Made by a program: the position numbers and the translations under genes
The notes under the pieces: model-generated
The model's database searches: none
What the model was told of the DNA's origin: nothing
What the model saw: only the letters and a program-made list of their open reading frames with translations
In this document: piece by piece, positions 25,609 to 34,280 of the stretch
Layout: each line of letters opens with the position of its first letter
How positions within the stretch are numbered: position 1 is the stretch's first letter
Assembly: GCF_030687715.1 (NCBI RefSeq)
Contig: NZ_CP117445.1
Span: forward strand, 2,104,501-2,168,500
DNA length: 64,000 nt
Direction of reading: 5' to 3'
From: Pseudomonas sp. FP2196
GTDB taxonomy: Bacteria > Pseudomonadota > Gammaproteobacteria > Pseudomonadales > Pseudomonadaceae

Positions 25609-27258
25609 TCAGGCGGGTTGAAGCTCAGTGATCACTTTGCCGGCGTTCATGCGAACCAGTTGGTCGGCGATATCGAAGTAACGATCGTCGTGGGAAATGA
25701 CGATGATGGTCTTGCCCAGACGCTTGAGGTCAGGCAGCAGCTCGGTATAGAAAATGCGGCGGAAGGTCGGGTCCTGGTCGGCGGCCCATTCGTCGAACAC
25801 CAGCACCGGACGTTCCTCCAGCCAGGCATTGATCAGCGCCAGACGTTTGCGTTGGCCGGTCGAAAGGTCGGTGGTGGTGAATGAGCCGTCGCGCACGCTG
25901 ACCTTGTGGGCGATCTCCAGACGCTGCAGATATTTGTTGGCATCTTCCGGAATATGCGTGTCGCCCTGAACCACGTCGTCGAACAGGTAGTAGTCGGCGA
26001 AGATCGTGGTGAACAACTGGCGATAGTCGTCGCGGGTGAGGGCGGTGACCACTTGATCGTTGAGGCGGATTTCACCTTGCTGCGGCGCGTACAGGCCCAG
26101 CAGCAATTTGATCAGGGTGGTCTTGCCACAACCGTTTTCGCCGACGATGAAGATGATGTCGCCCTGTTCGATCTTCAGGTTCACCGGCCCCAGGCGGAAC
26201 GGCGTCGCGCCTTGTACGGTCGGGAAACTGTACGAGACGTCGGTCAGTTCCAGGCTGTGCACCGGTGTCTTTTTATGGCCTTGGTCGTTGAGCAGCAGGT
26301 GCGGTTCGGGCGAGGAAAACTGCTCGGACAATTCGGCGATACGACGGAACGCGATCTGCGCGCGACTGACAATCGGCAGCGCGGCAATGATGTGTTCCAG
26401 CGGACCTTTCATATACAGCAGCACCAGCACAAAACCGCTCATCACCGCTTTGTCGGCGCTCGGCCACAATGATTGCAGGCCCAGCGCCAGGCCGATCACA
26501 ACGAAGAACAGCATTGAACCGAGGGTCTTGGCGATCACGAAAATATTCACAGAGCGCACTTGGGTATCGCAGATCTTGTCCGCCGTACCTTCAATGCCCG
26601 AGACAAACATTCGGTGCCGGCGCGGCCGATGGATGCGCAGTTCCTTGGCGCCCTCAGCGACGGCGTGGTAGCTCTTCTGCAATTCGTCTTCGTAGTCGCG
26701 AGCCTTCATGAAGCCCTGCATGCCACGGCCGCGAGCAATGTATTGAACAACCGTACCGATCAGGATGGCGATGACTGTCAGCAGAAACATCGGCCATGAC
26801 AACATCGCCAGATAGCCCATGCAGCCGAGGGCAACGGTCATCGAAATCGCTAGCGGGGCGAATGCGAACGCAAAGTCGCTGATGGTATCGACGTCGTGAG
26901 TCAGCACCGGAATCAGACGATGACTGCGATAGCGTTCGATCTGTTCAATCGGCGCCGAGAGGACTTTTTCGCCCAGCTCCTTACGCAGCTTGGCGATGAT
27001 GTGCTGACCGACATAATTGGTGCCAATGTCGGAAAAAATCGAAGTGGTCAGGGCCAGCAGGCACAGGCCGGCGAAGATCGCGACCATGGTGCCGGTCAGA
27101 TCGCCTTCGCTGTGCAGCACGCTGTTGATGGTCGCCAGCAATGCGGTGACGCTCAGACCACCGACCATGCCGAGCAGGACGGAGACGGTGACGATCAGCC
27201 GAAAGGGTTTGAGCAGGGCGAACAATTCATTGATCACCCCGCGTGTTGGTTTGCTCAT
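25609..27258 (-). CDS. pvdE: Pyoverdine precursor ABC exporter PvdE
   Basis: 549 aa fusion of an N-terminal six-helix membrane domain (first ~300 residues) and a C-terminal ATPase (Walker A GENGCGKTT near residue 370, signature LSTGQRKRL, Walker B VLVFDEWAADQDP). The Walker B glutamate falls within DEW, as in other PvdE/SyrD-type exporters. In Pseudomonas, PvdE moves acylated ferribactin from cytoplasm to periplasm, where the neighbouring PvdM/N/O/P enzymes mature it. It has its own PvdS-type box upstream (27367-27390), so it can be transcribed apart from pvdMNO. Closest neighbours are fpvA downstream and pvdO upstream. Confidence 0.95.
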   Translation of the reverse strand: MSKPTRGVINELFALLKPFRLIVTVSVLLGMVGGLSVTALLATINSVLHSEGDLTGTMVAIFAGLCLLALTTSIFSDIGTNYVGQHIIAKLRKELGEKVLSAPIEQIERYRSHRLIPVLTHDVDTISDFAFAFAPLAISMTVALGCMGYLAMLSWPMFLLTVIAILIGTVVQYIARGRGMQGFMKARDYEDELQKSYHAVAEGAKELRIHRPRRHRMFVSGIEGTADKICDTQVRSVNIFVIAKTLGSMLFFVVIGLALGLQSLWPSADKAVMSGFVLVLLYMKGPLEHIIAALPIVSRAQIAFRRIAELSEQFSSPEPHLLLNDQGHKKTPVHSLELTDVSYSFPTVQGATPFRLGPVNLKIEQGDIIFIVGENGCGKTTLIKLLLGLYAPQQGEIRLNDQVVTALTRDDYRQLFTTIFADYYLFDDVVQGDTHIPEDANKYLQRLEIAHKVSVRDGSFTTTDLSTGQRKRLALINAWLEERPVLVFDEWAADQDPTFRRIFYTELLPDLKRLGKTIIVISHDDRYFDIADQLVRMNAGKVITELQPA

Positions 27259-27366
27259 GGAGGTTCCCTGCTTGAAGGAGCGGCGAAGGCTGGCATCGGC
27301 TGCGGACTTCGCCTGGGTGGCGTAGAAGGCGGTGGCGCGCCCTGACGGTTCGCGCCCACCTGTAAA

Positions 27367-27390
27367 ACGACTGGCAGGACGGCTAATTTA
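27367..27390 (-). promoter_or_regulatory. Iron-starvation (PvdS) box for pvdE
   Basis: On the minus strand, TAAAT (27390-27386), 16 bases, then CGT (27369-27367): an exact TAAAT-N16-CGT match, 108 bp before the pvdE start. PvdS is the ECF sigma factor that reads such boxes when iron is low. Confidence 0.8.
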
Positions 27391-27404
27391 GCCGGGCGAT
27401 GGCG

Positions 27405-28313
27405 TTACAGATCGCGGGCGACGCGAAAGCCGATCCAGTCGCCGCGGGTATCGGTGTAGGTCGCGTTGCGATTGCCCGAGCGAGAGAACACCGGTGCTTC
27501 ACCCCAGTCGTTGCCACGGATGCGGCGAACTTCGCATTTGCCGCTCAACCAGGCACTGCCATCGCTCGGTGCGCCGACGTAGTTTTCGTTGTAGCAGTCG
27601 GCCGTCCATTCGTAGATGTTGCCGTGCATGTCGTAGACGCCAAAGGCGTTGGCCGGGAAGCTACCGGCCGGTGCGGTGAAGTTGTAGCCGTCGCCGGCAC
27701 CGTAGGTGTTGGCGTGTTTGGCGATGCTGTATTCCTTGCCTTCGTCGAACGGGAAGGGAAACGGGCCGTTGCTGCCACCACGGGCGGCGTATTCACGCAG
27801 GGATTCGCTGACCAGCCGATATGCCTGGCCGGTCTTTTTCGACAGCCACGCCACGTAGGCCTCGACTTCAGGGAAGTCCATGCACACCGCCGGATGTTTG
27901 TCGGTGTACTGCTTGCGCGGGTCACTGCCCTGATAATCAGGGATGCCCGCCTTGCAGGCTCGACCTGGACGAGTGTCACCGTCGGGCATTTTGTAGCCGG
28001 TGTCCTTGAGGTACGCATCCCACTCGCCACGCAGCACCTGAAAGCGGCTGATCGCCAGCGGTTTGGCAAACGTCACCGGGTGCATCGGGCCTTCGTCCGG
28101 CTCGCGGCCGACTTCCTCATCCGGGGTGCCCATGGTGAACGTGCCGGTGGGCAGCACGACCATTTCCGGGCAGTCCTTGCAATCCTTGAACACCTTGCCC
28201 GGCGCAGGCGGGGTGGCGGCGAGGGCGGCGCCTGGCAGCAGGCCTGAGGCGAGCGCCGTCAGCATAAACGCTGGCAGGGCCTTCATGGGAAATCGACGCA
28301 CTTCACTGTTCAT
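27405..28313 (-). CDS. pvdO: Pyoverdine maturation protein PvdO (FGE-sulfatase fold)
   Basis: 302 aa with a signal peptide (hydrophobic LPAFMLTALASGLLPGAALAA), so periplasmic. The body is an FGE-sulfatase/SUMF1-type domain: MVVLPTGTFTMGTP at the start, GVYDMHGNIYEWTADCY and the closing IGFRVAR. In pyoverdine maturation PvdO is needed for the last chromophore step, oxidation of dihydropyoverdine to pyoverdine. The start at 28313 gives a longer n-region; a second Met at codon 10 (28286) is also plausible. It lies 39 bp after pvdN and completes the pvdMNO operon. Confidence 0.93.
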   Translation of the reverse strand: MNSEVRRFPMKALPAFMLTALASGLLPGAALAATPPAPGKVFKDCKDCPEMVVLPTGTFTMGTPDEEVGREPDEGPMHPVTFAKPLAISRFQVLRGEWDAYLKDTGYKMPDGDTRPGRACKAGIPDYQGSDPRKQYTDKHPAVCMDFPEVEAYVAWLSKKTGQAYRLVSESLREYAARGGSNGPFPFPFDEGKEYSIAKHANTYGAGDGYNFTAPAGSFPANAFGVYDMHGNIYEWTADCYNENYVGAPSDGSAWLSGKCEVRRIRGNDWGEAPVFSRSGNRNATYTDTRGDWIGFRVARDL

Positions 28314-28352
28314 TGTGGGGTCTCGCTAAAAGGAAAAAGGGATCGCGCTGGT

Positions 28353-29633
28353 TCAAAGGGCCCGGTCGAGCACAGCCAGCAAGCGATCAATCTGTTCTTC
28401 GTCGTTGAGCAGCCCCGGAGCGGTGCGGATGACCGGGCCGACATCGCGATTTACGGCATCGGCTACCACATGGTTGGCCATCAGGTGCGCAGCGATCTTG
28501 TCGCTGTCCTTGCCCTTGACCCGGAAGAAGGTGAATCCGGCGGACAGTTCAGGGCTCAGTGGCGTGACGAGTTCGATCTGTGGGCGCTGTTGCAGGTGTT
28601 TTTTCAGGTAGCTGTTGAGGGCGTGAATGCGCGCTTCAACTTCGGCCTTGCCCAGTTGCAGGTGCAATTTGAAGGCTTCGTCGAGTGCCCAACGGTGCTC
28701 GAACGAGTGGTAGCCGCCGGGCGTCATGGTGGTGGAAAACGCCGTTGCTTCAGAGAACGTCGGAATGATCGGGGTGACGTATCTGACCTCTTCGAAGCGA
28801 CTGCAAACGATGCCGGTGCCGCGTGGACCGAACATCCATTTATGGGTGCCGGCGATAAAGAAGTCGCAGTTCATCTGCGCGAAGCTCAGATTGTCCACGC
28901 CGAAACCGTGCACACCATCGACGACGTAGATGATCCGCTCGGCGTCGCTGCGGCCGCGATTGTGCTTGTCGACGATGGCGCCGATTTCGCCGATGGGCAG
29001 TTTCAGGCCGCTGCCCGAATGCACCCAGCACATCCCCAGCACACGGGTTTCGGGGCGAATGGCGCTGTCGATGGCGGCCAGGATTTCAGCTTTGCTGGCG
29101 CTGTACACATCCTTGAACAGAGGAATTTTGCGCACCCGCGTACCGTCGCGTTCGGTACGCAAGGCGAGGATGGTGTGGGTGGCGTAATGCTCGTGGACGG
29201 TGGTGAGGATTTCCTGATCGGCGCGCACATGCACACCGCCATAAATCGTCGCCAGACCCTCAGTGGTGCTGCCGGTCAGGGCGATCTGCTTGGCATTGGC
29301 CTGCAAGTAGCGACCGGCCCAGACCCGCACGTTTTCTTCGCGCTGTTCGATCACGCCCAGATCCCAGTCCATCGCCAGGCCCGGGTTCTTGTCGAGGGCG
29401 GCGCGGTGCATTTCGATGGCGTCGCGCACGGGTTTGGGGTGCGAGGTGACCAAAAAATTGGAGAAGTGCAGGTAGTCCGGGTCCTGCTCGAACAGTTGCT
29501 GCAACTGCGCCCACTTGTTGCGTGGCAAGGGTGCGACGGTCGACGCGCTGGCAACATGCGGCAGACCCGCACCCAGCGGCAGCGCCGCGGCGAGAATCCC
29601 GGCCTGCTTCAAGAAGTCACGACGATTGTTCAT
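28353..29633 (-). CDS. pvdN: Periplasmic PLP-dependent enzyme PvdN
   Basis: 426 aa. The start is MNNRRDFLKQAG, a twin-arginine (Tat) signal; its ATG overlaps the pvdM stop codon by four bases (ATGA). Longer upstream in-frame codons lie inside pvdM and are not used. The fold is aminotransferase class V: GSTTEGLATIYGG phosphate-binding region, VDGVHGFGVD, and FFIAGTHKWMFGPRG with the PLP-binding Lys in THKW. PvdN acts in the periplasm on the glutamic acid side chain of the chromophore, converting it to the succinamide form. This predicts that the strain makes succinic/succinamide pyoverdine. Confidence 0.94.
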   Translation of the reverse strand: MNNRRDFLKQAGILAAALPLGAGLPHVASASTVAPLPRNKWAQLQQLFEQDPDYLHFSNFLVTSHPKPVRDAIEMHRAALDKNPGLAMDWDLGVIEQREENVRVWAGRYLQANAKQIALTGSTTEGLATIYGGVHVRADQEILTTVHEHYATHTILALRTERDGTRVRKIPLFKDVYSASKAEILAAIDSAIRPETRVLGMCWVHSGSGLKLPIGEIGAIVDKHNRGRSDAERIIYVVDGVHGFGVDNLSFAQMNCDFFIAGTHKWMFGPRGTGIVCSRFEEVRYVTPIIPTFSEATAFSTTMTPGGYHSFEHRWALDEAFKLHLQLGKAEVEARIHALNSYLKKHLQQRPQIELVTPLSPELSAGFTFFRVKGKDSDKIAAHLMANHVVADAVNRDVGPVIRTAPGLLNDEEQIDRLLAVLDRAL

Positions 29634-31000
29634 GGCTTGGCGGTTCCCTGCGCAGCGGCCAGCGAAGGTTTCGCCGCTTTCTCGACCTGATCCCAAACGC
29701 GCAGGAAGTTGCCGCCCCACAGTTTGGCAATGTCGGCTTCGGAATAACCGCGCGAGATCAATTCGGCCGTGACGTTACGGATCTCGCCGACGTTCTCGAA
29801 GCCTTTGACGCCGCCGCCTTCGTTGAAGTCGGAACTGATGCCGACATGGTCGATACCGATCTTGCGCACCGCGTAATCGATGGCGTCGCCCAAATCCTTG
29901 AGGCTGGCTTTCGGCTCTTCTTCGAGGATGCCGTAGAGGCGGCCGGCGTACTGGCCGAACTTTTGCTCGGACCATGCGGCGATGATCGGGTCGCCGGGCA
30001 TCAGCGCCATGGCCAGGTTGGGCAGTGGCGGCAGACCAAACTCTTTGCGCAGTTCATTGAGCTTGTTCTGGGTTTCCTGGGTGAGCGGACGCAGGTACTG
30101 CGAGAACGCGACGATTTGAACGACGCCGCCACTGTTCTTGATCAGTTGCATTTCCTTGTCGCTGAGGTTGCGCGGGATGTCGACCATCGCTCGCGGCGCC
30201 GAATGCGAAGCCACCAGCGGTGTGCGGCTCAGTTGCGCGACCTGCTCGAGGGCCTTGGTCGACATCTGCGACACGTCGATGATCACGCCCAGATCGTTCA
30301 GGCGCTTGACCGCTTGCTTGCCCAGATCCGAGAGACCGTCGAGGGCATCCGGCGAATCATTGAGGAACGGCAGCGGACGCGACGAGTCCGCCCAGTCGTT
30401 GTTGCCGATGTAGCTGAAGCCGAACATGCGCATGCCGCGCGCCGTCCACATGTCCAGCAGGTTCAGGTCGTGACCCAGTGGATAGGCGTTGAGCATGCTG
30501 ATGAAAATCGCGAATTTGCCTTCACCGTGCAGGCGTCGGAAGTCGTCCGCGGTATAGGCGATGGCGACCTGATTGGGATAGTCGCGGACCATGCCGGAGA
30601 TGATCTTGAAGCGGATTTCTTGCTGGTTGCGCGCCTCGTCGACGAAACCGGGCGTCGGTTTGTGCGGGGCGTTCGGGCCGTTCCACATTTCCGGCCAGCC
30701 GAAGATGGTCAGTGCGGCGCCCGACAGGCGCCCACGGTTGGCCTTGGCCAGATCGAACTGGCCGTCGCCGTCCTTGTCGGCTTCGTGGCCGTCGGTGCCG
30801 AAGTTTTGCGTCAGGCTGACATGGCTGTCGAAGGAGAGCATGCGTTCGTGCAGTTCATCGGCCTGTTTCATGACTTTGACCGGGTAGCCGAGGTCGTCCT
30901 TGAACCAGTGCTGCCAAACGGCGAAGCCTGCGCCGGCACTGATTGCCAGGGCCAGTGGCAGGCCGATGAATAGAGCCTTTTTCGAACGTGGTTTTGTCAT
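29630..31000 (-). CDS. pvdM: Periplasmic dipeptidase-family protein PvdM
   Basis: 456 aa from the ATG at 31000 (MTKPRSKKALFIG); two further in-frame ATGs lie 6 and 24 bases upstream. An N-terminal hydrophobic segment exports or anchors it. The rest is a membrane-dipeptidase (M19) domain: FDSHVSLTQNFG near the start, IDVSQMS, PLVASHSAPRA, and DHVGISSDFNEGG. PvdM is required in the periplasm for PvdP-dependent oxidation of ferribactin; its peptidase activity is unproven. First gene of pvdMNO, driven by the box at 31063-31087, and divergent from pvdP. Confidence 0.93.
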   Translation of the reverse strand: MTKPRSKKALFIGLPLALAISAGAGFAVWQHWFKDDLGYPVKVMKQADELHERMLSFDSHVSLTQNFGTDGHEADKDGDGQFDLAKANRGRLSGAALTIFGWPEMWNGPNAPHKPTPGFVDEARNQQEIRFKIISGMVRDYPNQVAIAYTADDFRRLHGEGKFAIFISMLNAYPLGHDLNLLDMWTARGMRMFGFSYIGNNDWADSSRPLPFLNDSPDALDGLSDLGKQAVKRLNDLGVIIDVSQMSTKALEQVAQLSRTPLVASHSAPRAMVDIPRNLSDKEMQLIKNSGGVVQIVAFSQYLRPLTQETQNKLNELRKEFGLPPLPNLAMALMPGDPIIAAWSEQKFGQYAGRLYGILEEEPKASLKDLGDAIDYAVRKIGIDHVGISSDFNEGGGVKGFENVGEIRNVTAELISRGYSEADIAKLWGGNFLRVWDQVEKAAKPSLAAAQGTAKP

Positions 31001-31062
31001 TGCCATCTCTGTCAGGTTCGCCATCGAGGTGCAGGCGCGGGGGCCTTTGCTATCTGGGAAGA

Positions 31063-31087
31063 ACGATTAGTCGGCAGGGAAATTTAG
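31063..31087 (-). promoter_or_regulatory. Iron-starvation (PvdS) box for pvdMNO
   Basis: On the minus strand, TAAAT (31087-31083), 17 bases, then CGT (31065-31063), 62 bp before the pvdM start. Divergent to the pvdP box 31 bp away. Confidence 0.75.
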
Positions 31088-31118
31088 GCGGGCGAGCCTC
31101 AGACAAAAGCGGCGACTT

Positions 31119-31142
31119 AAATTTGCCGGCGCAACAAACGTT
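31119..31142 (+). promoter_or_regulatory. Iron-starvation (PvdS) box for pvdP
   Basis: TAAAT (31119-31123), 16 bases, CGT (31140-31142), 44 bp before the chosen pvdP start. Exact consensus. Confidence 0.8.
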
Positions 31143-31186
31143 CTAGCTTGGATAAAGCCTGCTTCATGGCTGACACAGGTAGGGCA

Positions 31187-32797
31187 ATGAAGATTTCTCG
31201 ACGATGGTTCATGGCGGGCCTGGCGCTAACGGGCGCTGCCGTGCCTGCGGCTTATTTTGGGCATCGTGAATGGACGAAACCGGACCCGACGATCACGCCG
31301 GGTGAGGCGTCATTCGACGTCGCCGACATGGCCGGGCAACGCCTGGCGAATGCATTGCGCGGGGTTTGGGATATCCGTTTCGAAGGTTCTGATGGGGGGC
31401 TCGAAGGTCTGCCGCTTAAGGGCCTGCAAGTATTTCTCGACATCGGCCAGAAGGGGCGTGGTGTCTGCGGTTTTCTCGACACGCCCGAACGTCTGCGCTC
31501 TGGTGAGACACCGCGTTACCGAATTCTTGGCGATCTTGCAGGGGCCGATGCAGCGAAACTCAGCTGGCGGCTGATTGGCGCTGATGGCCAGATTGGCTAT
31601 GAACTGGAAATGATCCTCGATGAGGTCTGGGCCGATTTCGGTAATGCCGGCAGCGGCACCCTCAGCGGTAACGCGCTGCGACTTGACCGGCCGTTGAGCC
31701 TGCCAGCGCAGGACAATCGCTTCGTGGCCGTCAAGCGCCTGTTTCCCGAAGCGCGCGAGCGCACACCGTTGAACGCGCCGCTGCTGGCGTGGCTGATCTC
31801 TCCCGAGCATCGCCTGTTCCATCAGTTGTGGCATGCGACTCGGGACAAGTGGCACAAGCTTCCCGAGGACAAGCGCGAGGCGCTGCGCGGCATTGGCTGG
31901 CAGCCCGGCCCGCGCGACAAGGAGCGTGATGCCCGTGGCCCGCGCAAGGATCGAAATGGCTCGGGCGTAGACTTTTTCTTCATGCACCGACACATGCTCG
32001 GGACGGCGCGATCGATGCAGGATCTGCCGTCCTGGGAATACTTCCCGCTGCCGCAACCGGAGTTGATCCGCGACCGCATCGGTTTCGCCCGGTACTTTGA
32101 TAATCACGACGGCACGGCCTTGCCGCCCACGTGGACGGCCGCAGGCGACGACGAGTTCAGCCAGTGGGTCAGCGACATCAAGACCGCCGAGACTTACGAA
32201 AGCAACTTTCAGGTCTGGGAGTCGCAGTACCGTGATCCGGCGTATCTGGCCAAACTCACGCTGGGTCAGTTTGGCTCGGAAGTCGAGTTGGGTCTGCATG
32301 ACTGGCTGCACATGCGTTGGGCGTCAGTACCGCGCGATCCATCCAATGGACAACCGGTGCCGTTTGCTCGCGATCCGGCGGACTTCGCCGCACGCTGGTA
32401 CAACGCCGAAAACGACTTCCTTGGCGATCCTTTCTCATCCCACGTCAATCCGGCGTTCTGGCATTTCCATGGCTGGATCGATGACCGGATCGAAGACTGG
32501 TTTCGCGCCCACGAGCGTTTCCATCCGGGTGAGGTCACGCGCCTGCAGGTCAATGGCGTGCACTGGTTCGCACCGGGGCGGTGGGTCGAGGTCGATGATC
32601 CTTGGCTGGGGCCGAGCACCCATGGTTGCAGCACCACGCCGGGATTACAGACGGGCAAAACCGTCGAGATGGACCCGGAAACCATGAAGCTGGCGCTGCG
32701 CATCACCTTCATCACCGACGAGGACAAACTCGCCGGCCTGTTCCGCCGCGTGCCGCAACGACCGTGGTATGCGCGCAATCTGAAAGCCAAGGCATAA
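31187..32797 (+). CDS. pvdP: Ferribactin tyrosinase PvdP
   Basis: 536 aa starting MKISRRWFMAG, a Tat signal, so a folded periplasmic protein. AGGTAGGG precedes this ATG; an in-frame start 39 bases upstream would bury the Tat motif. The C-terminal half is a copper tyrosinase: HRLFHQLWHATR and FFFMHRHMLG supply CuA-side histidines, and NPAFWHFHGWIDDRIEDW is the CuB motif. The N-terminal half is the beta-barrel domain typical of PvdP. It oxidises the D-Tyr of ferribactin to form the dihydropyoverdine chromophore. Single gene with its own PvdS box, divergent from pvdMNO. Confidence 0.95.
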   Translation: MKISRRWFMAGLALTGAAVPAAYFGHREWTKPDPTITPGEASFDVADMAGQRLANALRGVWDIRFEGSDGGLEGLPLKGLQVFLDIGQKGRGVCGFLDTPERLRSGETPRYRILGDLAGADAAKLSWRLIGADGQIGYELEMILDEVWADFGNAGSGTLSGNALRLDRPLSLPAQDNRFVAVKRLFPEARERTPLNAPLLAWLISPEHRLFHQLWHATRDKWHKLPEDKREALRGIGWQPGPRDKERDARGPRKDRNGSGVDFFFMHRHMLGTARSMQDLPSWEYFPLPQPELIRDRIGFARYFDNHDGTALPPTWTAAGDDEFSQWVSDIKTAETYESNFQVWESQYRDPAYLAKLTLGQFGSEVELGLHDWLHMRWASVPRDPSNGQPVPFARDPADFAARWYNAENDFLGDPFSSHVNPAFWHFHGWIDDRIEDWFRAHERFHPGEVTRLQVNGVHWFAPGRWVEVDDPWLGPSTHGCSTTPGLQTGKTVEMDPETMKLALRITFITDEDKLAGLFRRVPQRPWYARNLKAKA

Positions 32798-32802
32798 AAG
32801 CC

Positions 32803-32880
32803 AAACATCGCAGCCTTCGGCAGTTCCTGCAGAGGATTCATTTCCTGTAGGCGGCTGCCGGAGGTTGCGATCCTTTGATC
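32803..32880. repeat. Degenerate REP palindrome between pvdP and opmQ
   Basis: CATCGCAGCCTTCGGCAGTTCCTG and the inverted CTGTAGGCGGCTGCCGGAGGTTGCGATC flank a short spacer. The sequence is a diverged form of the REP unit found at 42992-43098. It sits between convergent genes and could act as a two-way transcription stop or mRNA 3' end. Confidence 0.6.
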
Positions 32881-32881
32881 T

Positions 32882-34273
32882 TCAAAGACTCTGCCAGCCA
32901 CCCCCAAGCGCCTTGTACAGCGCAATGCTCGCCTGTACCCGGGACAGTCGCAGTTGCGCATTTTGGTCCTGCGCCGCATACAGCGTGCGTTGGGTTTCCA
33001 GAACGGTCAGCAAGTCTTCGGCGCCGGCCTCGTAGCGACTCTGAGCGATGTTGAACGCGGTCTGCGCCTGGCTCAATTCCTCGTTCTGCCACAACCGCTG
33101 CTCATCGAGGCGTCGAATGCTGTTGAGGGCTTTTTCCACATCGGCGAAGCCGTTGATGATCGCGCCGCGATAGTTCTCCAGCAGTTCTTGCTGGCGCGCC
33201 GTGGCCTTGTCGCGTTCAGCGCCGAGGCGGCCGTTATTGAAAATGGGCGCGACCAATCCGGCAGTGAGGTTGTAGAACGGGCTGCGGATCAAATCGTCGA
33301 ACTGGTTGGCGCCGGAGCCGAGCTGGGCTGTCAGGGTCAGCGCCGGCAGCATGGCTGCACGGGCGACTTTGACGTCGGCCGCGGCGGCGGACAATTGTGC
33401 TTCGGCGCGAGCGATGTCCGGGCGGTGGCTGAGCAACTGGCTGGGAACGCCGGCAGCGATATCCGGCCATTGCAGGTGAGCGAAGGACTCTTTCGGCGAC
33501 AGTTGCTGCACCGGTTGGCCGAGCAGGGCGGCCAGGCTGATCAGCGCGTCTTGCGCTTGCTGCTGCACGCGCGGCAATTGCCATTGCTGAGCGGCCACCA
33601 GACTTTTTTGCTGGGCCAGTTCCAATGCGGTCGCCGAACCTGACTCATAACGCGTCTGCACCAGCTTCAGCACGCTTTGGGCGTTGGCCAGATTCAGTTC
33701 GGCAATGCGGCTTTGCTCGCGCAGCGACAGGGTTTGTGCATAGGTATTGGCAACGCCGCTGAGCAGTGTCAGTTCGACGGTGGCCCGATCGTATTCGCTG
33801 GCTTGCAAGGCGAATTGTGCACTGTCGCGGGATGCGCGTTTGCCGCCCCAGAAATCGATTTCGTAGGTGGCGCTCAGACTGGTATCGAAGTAGTCCACAG
33901 CCTTGTTGTTGCTGTCGGCATCCAATTGGCTGTAGCCGGTGCCGCGTAACAGCTTCTGACGGTTGGCATTGAGTCCGGCTTTGACCTCCGGCAGTAATGA
34001 GCCGCCGGCGATCACCGTGCCGGCCTGCGCCTGACGCACCCGGGCAACGGCGGCCGCGAGGTCGAAACTGCCGACTCGCGCCTGTTTGATCAGGCTGTCG
34101 AGTTCCGGGCTGCCGAACTGCGTCCACCACTGTGCATTGTTGCGGGCGGCGCTGGCAGCTTGTGGCGATTGCCACGTCGCCGGGGGCCGCAGGCCGCTGT
34201 CCGGACGCTGGACGGGATTGGCGCAGGCACTGAGCAACAGGCAGACGGTCAACAGGCTAAGGCACGGTTTCAT
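32882..34273 (-). CDS. opmQ: Outer-membrane efflux lipoprotein OpmQ (RND-type channel)
   Basis: 463 aa. Start MKPCLSLLTVCLLLSACANP: lipoprotein signal with lipobox LSAC, lipidated Cys at residue 18. The rest has the two repeats of the NodT/TolC-type outer-membrane factor family (AAARNNAQWWTQFGSPELDSLI; ISLAALLGQP; LLSHRPDIARAEAQL). With PvdR and PvdT it exports or recycles pyoverdine from the periplasm. It lies seven bases after pvdT on the same strand. In-frame codons upstream of 34273 would overlap pvdT and destroy the lipobox geometry, so they are rejected. Confidence 0.93.
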   Translation of the reverse strand: MKPCLSLLTVCLLLSACANPVQRPDSGLRPPATWQSPQAASAARNNAQWWTQFGSPELDSLIKQARVGSFDLAAAVARVRQAQAGTVIAGGSLLPEVKAGLNANRQKLLRGTGYSQLDADSNNKAVDYFDTSLSATYEIDFWGGKRASRDSAQFALQASEYDRATVELTLLSGVANTYAQTLSLREQSRIAELNLANAQSVLKLVQTRYESGSATALELAQQKSLVAAQQWQLPRVQQQAQDALISLAALLGQPVQQLSPKESFAHLQWPDIAAGVPSQLLSHRPDIARAEAQLSAAAADVKVARAAMLPALTLTAQLGSGANQFDDLIRSPFYNLTAGLVAPIFNNGRLGAERDKATARQQELLENYRGAIINGFADVEKALNSIRRLDEQRLWQNEELSQAQTAFNIAQSRYEAGAEDLLTVLETQRTLYAAQDQNAQLRLSRVQASIALYKALGGGWQSL

Positions 34274-34280
34274 AGATCGA